A DNA stretch of 64,000 bases, taken from NCBI GenBank assembly GCA_021776435.1, contig JAJFFW010000082.1, positions 1-64,000 on the forward strand, read 5' to 3'. The stretch is from Parvularculaceae bacterium. Its GTDB lineage: Bacteria; Pseudomonadota; Alphaproteobacteria; Caulobacterales; Parvularculaceae. Made by a program: the position numbers and the translations under genes. This document shows positions 58,333-64,000 of the stretch, one piece after another. The notes under the pieces were generated by a model that worked only from the letters and a program-made list of their open reading frames with translations, did no database searches and was not told the DNA's origin. How positions within the stretch are numbered: the stretch's first letter is position 1; the number at the start of each line of letters is the position of its first letter.

Positions 58333-59115
58333 TCACAGGGTCGCATCGAGCGCTTCAAGAAAAGCACGAACACGCTTGGCGTTGGCGCCGAGATCGGACC
58401 CTCCGACCCGCGACTGCGATCGCACGTCAACGCGGGTCCCTGAACCATCGGGGGTCAAGCGCACTATGAAATCGTCCTTAAAACCGTACCAGAACGACGT
58501 TTGTACCGCCTCTATGCGCCAGCCGGCCTCAATTTCATGGTCAGCCAGGATGTCCATCCCCATATCCGCCAACGTCGCTCGCACCGCTCGCGCGGTATCC
58601 TCAAGCCCACTGCTTACGATGAGCGGTTTGATGTCTGGGAAAGCTTCACGTTGAGAGTCCGCCACAGTCTTTTCAGAACGGATGGCTTTATTATCGCCCA
58701 TATACTGCGCCGGATTTTTACGCGGTAAATCCGCAGCCGTGACAATCTGCGGCGGGTTTTCGAAATCGGTGGTGATGTCGTGGATGAAGGGATTGGCTTC
58801 AACCAGTTGCTTCATCTTGATCGGAACATAACCGGCCGCGCCGGCCGCGATCGTCGCAATGAGCGCCAACACGGCGAGCCCGCCGCGCCGCATGAACAGC
58901 GCAATAACGAACCCCAGCGCCGACAACCCGAGCGCCGTAAATAAAGGCGATAATGCAACCGGACCGGCAATTTTTATGGGCGCACTGACTTTGCCCAATA
59001 TCGTGAGACCCATCCCATAATCCCATAAACCGAAACGGGTTCCAGGCCCTGCGATCAAAATCGCTACGGCAAGTCCAAGCGCCACAAGGCTGACAAGAAA
59101 AATAATGATACGCAT
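58333..59115 (-). CDS. DUF1499 domain-containing membrane protein (260 aa)
   Basis: Three N-terminal hydrophobic segments (IIIFLVSLVALGLAVAILIA, VALSPLFTALGLSALGFVIA and LAVLALIATIAAGAAGYVPI) precede a soluble DUF1499 domain recognised by ANPFIHDITTDFENPPQIVT and RIEAVQTSFWYGFKDDFIVR, ending RSQSRVGGSDLGANAKRVRA. Function unknown. Two close ATGs exist; the one at 59115 has GAGGA at ideal spacing, better than 59121. It begins 9 bases after the stop of the upstream amidohydrolase and is probably co-transcribed with it. Confidence 0.85.
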   Translation of the reverse strand: MRIIIFLVSLVALGLAVAILIAGPGTRFGLWDYGMGLTILGKVSAPIKIAGPVALSPLFTALGLSALGFVIALFMRRGGLAVLALIATIAAGAAGYVPIKMKQLVEANPFIHDITTDFENPPQIVTAADLPRKNPAQYMGDNKAIRSEKTVADSQREAFPDIKPLIVSSGLEDTARAVRATLADMGMDILADHEIEAGWRIEAVQTSFWYGFKDDFIVRLTPDGSGTRVDVRSQSRVGGSDLGANAKRVRAFLEALDATL

Positions 59116-59124
59116 ATTCATTCC

Positions 59125-60516
59125 TCACTGTGTTGTAGTTTGCGCCATCAAATCGAGCGCGGCGGCTGTCATCGCTTCAACTCCGGTTTTCAGAGTCGGT
59201 TCAGGCACAGGGGCAAAAAACGGCGAGTGATTAGAGGGCGGCATCGGGCCTTTACCCTCTTTCGCGGCTTTGATTGCTTTTGGATCGGCGCCACCGATCC
59301 AAAACATAAAACTCGGCACGTCTTCATCCGTACGCCCATAAAGGGAGAAGTCCTCTCCGCCCATCACAGCCGGGACAGCGTAAACGCGCTCATCGCCGAA
59401 GCGTGTTTCAAGCGCGGCGACGACACGATCAGCAAGCGCAGGATCATTATACGTAGATGGAGTATAATCCTGTTCCATTTGAACGACTGGCATCAGATCT
59501 TCCGGCAGGCCAGCCGATATCGCTTGCGCGCGCGCTATGCGTTGAATTCCAGATAGAAGTTTTTCTCGAACATCATCGGAATAAGACCGAACGGTGATCT
59601 TTAGATGCGCCTCATCTGGTATGATATTGTGCTTGAAGCCTGCATGAATTGCCCCAACTGTCACGACACCGGCTTCTTGTGGATCTGTCTCGCGCGAGAC
59701 CAGCGTCTGCAAGGCGTTGATAATCTCTGCCGAGATTACAATCGGATCTTTTCCCAGATGCGGCGTCGAGCCATGCGCGCCAATGCCCTTAACGGTGATG
59801 TCGACGGAGTCCACATTCGCAAGCGCCCACCCGCTCGTATATGTAACCGTGCCAGCCGGATCGCGGCCGGTCACATGAAGCGCAAGATTGAAATCCGGCG
59901 CCGGAAACCGATCATAAAGCTTGTCTTCAAGCATCGCCTTAGCTCCAAGACCAATTTCTTCCGCGGGTTGCGCGACCATCACAAGGGTGCCCGACCATTG
60001 ATCTTTCATGGCGGCGAGCCGACGCGCCGTTCCCACCCAAATGGCCATATGCGTATCGTGACCGCAGGCATGCATGACTGGTGCTTCCTGGCCGAGATAG
60101 TCCGTACCCATCGCCTTGCTGATATAGGATACGCCGGTTTTTTCTTGCAATGGAAGCGCATCCATATCTGCACGGATCATCACTGTTGGGCCCTCACCAT
60201 TCTTGAGAACACCCACAACGCCGTAACCGTCAACACCCGACAGGACTTCACCCGCGTCCGCTTTTGCTTTTTTCTTGACCCAGGGCGATCCGACCCTTGA
60301 AGTTACTTCAAAACCAAGCGCTTCGAGTTCTTGCGCGAGTCGTTTAGATGACTCGACTTCTTTGAACGAAAGCTCAGGGTGCGTGTGAAGGTGTTCATAA
60401 AGGGCATTGATGTAACTGTAATCGGCGCCAACCGCATCGGCGAGATCGTCAGCGTGGGCCGGGGCGGCCGTGACCAAGGCCAATGCCGACACGGCGGTGA
60501 GAATTTTTTTGGTCAT
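59125..60516 (-). CDS. Exported M20D amidohydrolase, hippurate-hydrolase-like (463 aa)
   Basis: Metallo-amidohydrolase of the IAA-amino-acid/hippurate hydrolase group, secreted by a signal peptide ending APAHADD. HLHTHPELSFKE opens the domain; metal ligands are in MHACGHDTHMAIW, PAEEIGLGAKAM and LHVTGRDP, with the late AVMGGEDFSLYG and SNHSPFFAPVPE. The bridging region is complete. The ATG at 60516 has AGGGAAG upstream; an ATG at 60552 lacks a signal-peptide-like start. Likely deacylates N-acyl amino acids in the periplasm. First partner in a run of three exported hydrolases with the two upstream genes. Confidence 0.92.
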   Translation of the reverse strand: MTKKILTAVSALALVTAAPAHADDLADAVGADYSYINALYEHLHTHPELSFKEVESSKRLAQELEALGFEVTSRVGSPWVKKKAKADAGEVLSGVDGYGVVGVLKNGEGPTVMIRADMDALPLQEKTGVSYISKAMGTDYLGQEAPVMHACGHDTHMAIWVGTARRLAAMKDQWSGTLVMVAQPAEEIGLGAKAMLEDKLYDRFPAPDFNLALHVTGRDPAGTVTYTSGWALANVDSVDITVKGIGAHGSTPHLGKDPIVISAEIINALQTLVSRETDPQEAGVVTVGAIHAGFKHNIIPDEAHLKITVRSYSDDVREKLLSGIQRIARAQAISAGLPEDLMPVVQMEQDYTPSTYNDPALADRVVAALETRFGDERVYAVPAVMGGEDFSLYGRTDEDVPSFMFWIGGADPKAIKAAKEGKGPMPPSNHSPFFAPVPEPTLKTGVEAMTAAALDLMAQTTTQ

Positions 60517-60563
60517 GCTCTTCTTCCCTTTCAGCGCCGGACTTCGGCGCATTATTCCAATGC

Positions 60564-61868
60564 TTAATCTTGTGCATCAATGGCGAGGATCGTTCTGGCG
60601 AGTACGTTGGCTCCGTTCGCCATGTCTCGCGCTTCGGTGAATTCTTTCGGCGAATGACTGACGCCGGCGACTGAGGGGACGAAGATCATCCCAGTCGGCG
60701 CAACGCGCGCCATGTCCTGCGCATCATGTCCCGCTCCGGAGGGCATGAGCTTATAACTCAAACCAAGCCCTTGCGCCGCCGCCGCGATTTTGGCGCGAAT
60801 GCTTTCATCGGTCAGAGCCGGATGAGAAGCGACATCAATTCGATCAAAGACTATCGAAACCCCCGCCTCTTTCGCGAGTTTCCCGGAAGCTCGTTCGATT
60901 TTATCGAAAAGGTTTTCAATCTTTGCTGTTTCGAGATCACGGATTTCAAGACTCATTTCAACCCGCCCCGGAATAACGTTTGGCGCGCCCGGGAACGCCT
61001 TGATGCGCCCCACCGTCGCGACATGGCGGCCGGGCGTTTCCAACGCAATTGTATTCACAGTCTGAATGAGTTTTCCAGCAGCAAGAAGGGCGTCGTTCCG
61101 TTTGTTCATGGGCGTCGTGCCGGCGTGGTTCGCAACGCCCGTGATCGTCACGTCCCACCATTCAATGCCGACAATGCCCTCGACGACGCCGATGTCGACG
61201 TCCTCCTCATCCAATATGGCGCCCTGCTCGATATGGACTTCAAGAAACGCCTTGAGTGCGCCCGGCTTGACGACGTCGCGATCAATCCGGTCCGGATCGC
61301 CGCCGATCTTTTTTAACCCGTCGCGAATAGCAAGACCCGCGGCGCTCATCACGTCGAGGGTTTCAGGCGTCATGGCGCCGGTCAGCGCAAGGCTGCCGAC
61401 AAGGCCGCCTTCCTCATTGGAGAAAATGACGACATCGAGCGGGCTGCGGGTTTCGATGTCGGCGGCGTTTAACAGATCGATCACTTCCAGCGCGGCGATG
61501 ACGCCGACATCGCCGTCGTAATTACCGCCGCCGGGGACCGAATCGATATGCGAGCCGAACATGATCGGCTTGGCGCCGGGCATTGTTCCGGGCCGGCGGG
61601 CAAGGATGTTCCCGCCCGCGTCGATACGCACATCCTGAAGCCCCTGGGCGCGCATCAGATCCATCGCCCAGGCCCGCGCCGCGAGATCGGCCTCGGAATA
61701 CGCGACGCGGTCAACGCCGCCATCGGCATTGGCGCCGAACGCAGAGAGCATCTCGATGCGCGACGCCATGCGCCCCGCATCCGCTGGACTCAATCCGGTC
61801 TCGGCCAGCGCCGGCGCCGCGGCGCCAAACATCAATAAAGTCGAAATCAATCCAATCGCTGACCGCAT
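60564..61868 (-). CDS. Exported M20 hydrolase, N-carbamoyl-L-amino-acid hydrolase-like (434 aa)
   Basis: Binuclear-metal hydrolase of the hydantoinase/carbamoylase (AmaB) family. A signal peptide ends PALAETG, unusual because classical carbamoylases are cytoplasmic. Metal-binding segments are MFGSHIDSVPGGGNYDGDVG, FSNEEGGLVGSLAL and HIEQGAILDEE, and GVANHAGTTPMNKRNDALLA carries the dimerisation-domain histidine, with a late PSGAGHDAQDMARVAPTGMI. Cleaves carbamoyl, allantoate-like or acyl amides; exact substrate unknown. Lies 5 bases after the upstream amidohydrolase and 47 before the next, so probably one operon. Confidence 0.92.
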   Translation of the reverse strand: MRSAIGLISTLLMFGAAAPALAETGLSPADAGRMASRIEMLSAFGANADGGVDRVAYSEADLAARAWAMDLMRAQGLQDVRIDAGGNILARRPGTMPGAKPIMFGSHIDSVPGGGNYDGDVGVIAALEVIDLLNAADIETRSPLDVVIFSNEEGGLVGSLALTGAMTPETLDVMSAAGLAIRDGLKKIGGDPDRIDRDVVKPGALKAFLEVHIEQGAILDEEDVDIGVVEGIVGIEWWDVTITGVANHAGTTPMNKRNDALLAAGKLIQTVNTIALETPGRHVATVGRIKAFPGAPNVIPGRVEMSLEIRDLETAKIENLFDKIERASGKLAKEAGVSIVFDRIDVASHPALTDESIRAKIAAAAQGLGLSYKLMPSGAGHDAQDMARVAPTGMIFVPSVAGVSHSPKEFTEARDMANGANVLARTILAIDAQD

Positions 61869-61873
61869 GCGCG

Positions 61874-63502
61874 TTACTCCGTCTCCTCACCTTTGAGTTC
61901 AAACCCCACGATCGGCATCGCTCCCGGCGCCACGCCAAGGCGCTCTTTTTCAGCAGCGACCATCGCTTTTATATCCGCCCGCAATGCAGCGCCGTCATAG
62001 ATGATCCCGTCTTTAATAACGATATCAACGCCGCCGACACGCTCAGGCTCGCCGGTTTCCGAGTTGAGTTTAATATGTCCTGAGGCGTAAAGCACCTTCA
62101 GATTGGCCAGCGGGTTTTCACCGACGACAATCAGATCGGCCTTCTTGCCGACTTGAATCGACCCAATGTCATCCTCGGCGCCGAGGATCTGCGCGCCCAT
62201 GAGAGTCGCCGAGCGGATCACCTCCAGCGGGTGAAAGCCAGCCTCGCGCAGCAATTCCAGTTCCTGGATATAACCGAAGCCATAGGTCGAATAGATATAG
62301 CCGGCGTCCTCGCCGACGCCGACCTTACCACCTGCATTCTTGTAACCGTTTATAAAGCGCATCCAGAGCTTATAGTTTTCGCGCCAGGCGACTTCCTGTT
62401 CCGTTCCCCAGTCAAACCAATAAGATCCGTGAGCGTTGCGATCTGGTCGAAAAAAAGACCAGAGTGTCGGCATTGTATATTCGTCGTGCCATTCAGCGCG
62501 CCGTGAACGCATCCAGTCGCGGCTCGCCATATATATTGTAAATGTCGGAATGATTGAAAAATTTCGCTCCAACAGTGTCTGCGTTACAGAATTCCAAAGC
62601 TCACTGCCCGGCTTCGCCGCCTGCTTCCACAGTCGGCCTGCTTCGCCAAAACGATGTTGTTCATTTTGATAGACATAATCGACGGGATAGTCCTGCAGGA
62701 CGCGGTCTTCAAACAACGCCTCGGGCAGGCCATACCAGTGCTCCATCGAACCGAGCCCGTGCGCGGAGGTGTCAAGAACATCGGCATGCGCAACATCGAG
62801 CTGGGCGTGATGCATTGTGGTCTTGAGACCCTGCTTTTTCGCCTCGTCAAGACCCGCCCACAAAATTTCTTCCGGCGCGCCGAAAAATTTGACGCCCTTT
62901 GCGCCGTCGCGTTTCAACTGACGGATTTTTGCTCGCGCATCCGCTGGCGTATCAACCTCGCCCGCCGACCAGCCGCGGAAAACCGGATAAGGATAAATCC
63001 GCGGCGCGGTGATTTCGTTATTCGCGCTTGACCGTGCGGCATCAGCCGTCCATTTGGCGCCGCTTCCATTGCCAAGTTCTCGCACCGTCGTAATGCCGTG
63101 CGCGAGCCAAAGCTTGAAAATGTATTCCGGCGGCACCTGCTGCCCTGACTCCAGGGAATGAATGTGTCCGTGCAAATTGACGAACCCTGGCAGGATATAT
63201 CGACCGGTGACATCAATCTCACGAACACCCCCCTCAGGCCGGTTGGCAGGATCAATAGCAAGCCCCGGCGCACCGACCGACACAATCTCGGCGATCCGGC
63301 CACCTTTAATGACGATGTCGACAGGGCCCTGAGTTGGCGCGCCGGAACCGTCGATCAAATACCCGCCGCGCAGAACAAGACTGTCAAACGGGCCTTCACC
63401 CTCCGCGCGTTCCGCAATGACCTGCCCATACGCGGTTGGGGCCAGCGCCAATGCACAAGAGCAAAGCGCAAGCCAAAGATGATTCCGTTTCTTTCGTGTC
63501 AC
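61874..63502 (-). CDS. Exported amidohydrolase, imidazolonepropionase/prolidase-like (542 aa)
   Basis: TIM-barrel metal-dependent hydrolase of the amidohydrolase superfamily. It starts at GTG 63502 after GGAGGGG, giving a signal peptide (WLALCSCALALAPTAYGQ). Metal ligands are in FVNLHGHIHSLE, HHAQLDVAHADVL and GVGEDAGYIYST, and the flanking beta domain includes LVLRGGYLIDGSGAPTQGPV and VGKKADLIVVGENPLANLKV. Family members with this layout hydrolyse Xaa-Pro dipeptides or cyclic amides. First gene of the three-hydrolase unit; upstream is a dyad-rich region that may control both this gene and the divergent BlaI-like gene. Confidence 0.92.
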   Translation of the reverse strand: MTRKKRNHLWLALCSCALALAPTAYGQVIAERAEGEGPFDSLVLRGGYLIDGSGAPTQGPVDIVIKGGRIAEIVSVGAPGLAIDPANRPEGGVREIDVTGRYILPGFVNLHGHIHSLESGQQVPPEYIFKLWLAHGITTVRELGNGSGAKWTADAARSSANNEITAPRIYPYPVFRGWSAGEVDTPADARAKIRQLKRDGAKGVKFFGAPEEILWAGLDEAKKQGLKTTMHHAQLDVAHADVLDTSAHGLGSMEHWYGLPEALFEDRVLQDYPVDYVYQNEQHRFGEAGRLWKQAAKPGSELWNSVTQTLLERNFSIIPTFTIYMASRDWMRSRRAEWHDEYTMPTLWSFFRPDRNAHGSYWFDWGTEQEVAWRENYKLWMRFINGYKNAGGKVGVGEDAGYIYSTYGFGYIQELELLREAGFHPLEVIRSATLMGAQILGAEDDIGSIQVGKKADLIVVGENPLANLKVLYASGHIKLNSETGEPERVGGVDIVIKDGIIYDGAALRADIKAMVAAEKERLGVAPGAMPIVGFELKGEETE

Positions 63503-63594
63503 CAATTCGCCCCTCCACTCATTCGACAGCTCGCATCCTATGCAATTGCGCTGCACTAGCAATCTTTCAATCAGTTAATCCTAACTCTATTGAC

Positions 63595-63631
63595 TACGAT
63601 CGTAATCGCTCACTACGATTACGGCCGTAGT
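63595..63631. promoter_or_regulatory. Two dyads, candidate BlaI-type operators
   Basis: TACGATCGTA at 63595-63604 is a perfect 10-base palindrome. ACTACG at 63612-63617 and CGTAGT at 63626-63631 form a second dyad; the same ACTACG also precedes the first palindrome at 63593-63598. BlaI/MecI repressors bind TACnnnGTA-type dyads and repress their own genes. The sites end 15 bases before the regulator ATG and lie 93-129 bases from the divergent amidohydrolase start. Confidence 0.65.
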
Positions 63632-63645
63632 CACGACGAGGTCAC

Positions 63646-64000
63646 ATGCCTGATAAAATTACTCAAGCTGAATTCAATATCATGGACGTTCTGTGGACCG
63701 AGGCGCCCCTCGCAGCGTCAGATGTCGCCGAGCGCCTTAGCGGCCGCAAGGCTTGGAACGTTCGAACCATAAAAACACTGCTGAGCCGTCTCGTGGAAAA
63801 GGGGGCTGTAGCGCACCGGCCCGATGGAAGGCGCTATCTCTATCGTCCGCTGATTAGCCGTCAATCCTATACAGGTGACGCCACACGAACACTTATTGAT
63901 CGGCTATTCGACGGTCGAGCAGCGCCGCTTGTGGCAAATCTGGCCAAATCCGGCACTCTGTCCGATGATGACATCACCGAGTTGGAGCAACTTCTAGAGG
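63646..64000 (+). CDS. BlaI/MecI/CopY family transcriptional repressor, 3' end cut by window
   Basis: Winged-helix repressor. The ATG at 63646 follows GAGG. KITQAEFNIMDVLWTEAPLA is the first helix region, SDVAERLSGRKAWNVRTIKT and LLSRLVEKGAVAHRPDGRRY the recognition helix and wing, followed by the linker YLYRPLISRQSY and the start of the dimerisation domain. About 118 codons are visible, nearly the usual 120-130, before the window ends. A BlaR-type sensor protease often follows such genes but is not visible. Upstream dyads fit self-repression. Confidence 0.93.
   Translation, partial: MPDKITQAEFNIMDVLWTEAPLAASDVAERLSGRKAWNVRTIKTLLSRLVEKGAVAHRPDGRRYLYRPLISRQSYTGDATRTLIDRLFDGRAAPLVANLAKSGTLSDDDITELEQLLE

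Overview
The window reads as one chromosomal stretch of an alphaproteobacterium of moderate GC. Supporting signs are HdaA with a clamp-binding motif, a Usg-family protein, an IalB-family exported protein, stand-alone FliO, a DUF2066 gene beside hdaA, and the block aspS / rnd / ppx / ppk / hdaA / DUF2066 / purM / purN, which I recall as a common alphaproteobacterial neighbourhood. The family is uncertain; Parvularculaceae, Hyphomonadaceae or another Caulobacterales-like group would fit. I saw no rRNA, tRNA, insertion sequence or CRISPR array.

Region 1-8.3 kb: ribonucleotide reductase large subunit behind NrdR-like boxes, a membrane protein, a complete bufferin/Hvf-type RiPP operon (precursor, DUF692 enzyme, DUF2063 partner, DoxX protein) and the ABC-F ATPase Uup. 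Region 8.3-13.5 kb: an accessory cassette of a Cro/CI-like regulator and small unknown proteins, then a deoxyhypusine-synthase-like gene beside a fold-III ornithine/lysine decarboxylase (probably polyamine synthesis), a Usg protein and a small membrane protein. Region 13.8-28.4 kb: aconitase, an IalB-like protein, queC-queE-queD, cutA, msrA, a candidate small RNA, a lipase-like lipoprotein, a MarR / hppD / maiA tyrosine-degradation unit around a perfect palindrome, a gamma-carbonic anhydrase preceded by the remnant of a second copy, lipid-modifying membrane enzymes and a nitrilase.

Region 28.4-41.6 kb is an XrtA/PEP-CTERM-associated exopolysaccharide locus: Wza-like export lipoprotein, Wzz-like chain-length protein, tyrosine autokinase, outer-membrane barrel, ATPase, deacetylase, FemAB protein and glycosyltransferase, many joined by 4-base stop/start overlaps, plus an initiating sugar transferase and a glycosyltransferase-deacetylase fusion. 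The exosortase itself is not in the window. Region 41.6-51.9 kb is housekeeping: fliO, a VOC protein, aspS, rnd, ppx, ppk and hdaA.

Region 52-64 kb is less ordinary. A beta-lactamase-fold ORF runs in frame into an M23 peptidase that still has its own ribosome site, GTG start and signal peptide. With an XRE-cupin regulator it lies between DUF2066 and purM. After purMN comes an hsp20 gene broken by a 47-bp duplication of its own sequence. The window ends with a DUF1499 membrane protein, three tandem exported amide/peptide hydrolases and the start of a BlaI-family repressor gene behind dyad operators.
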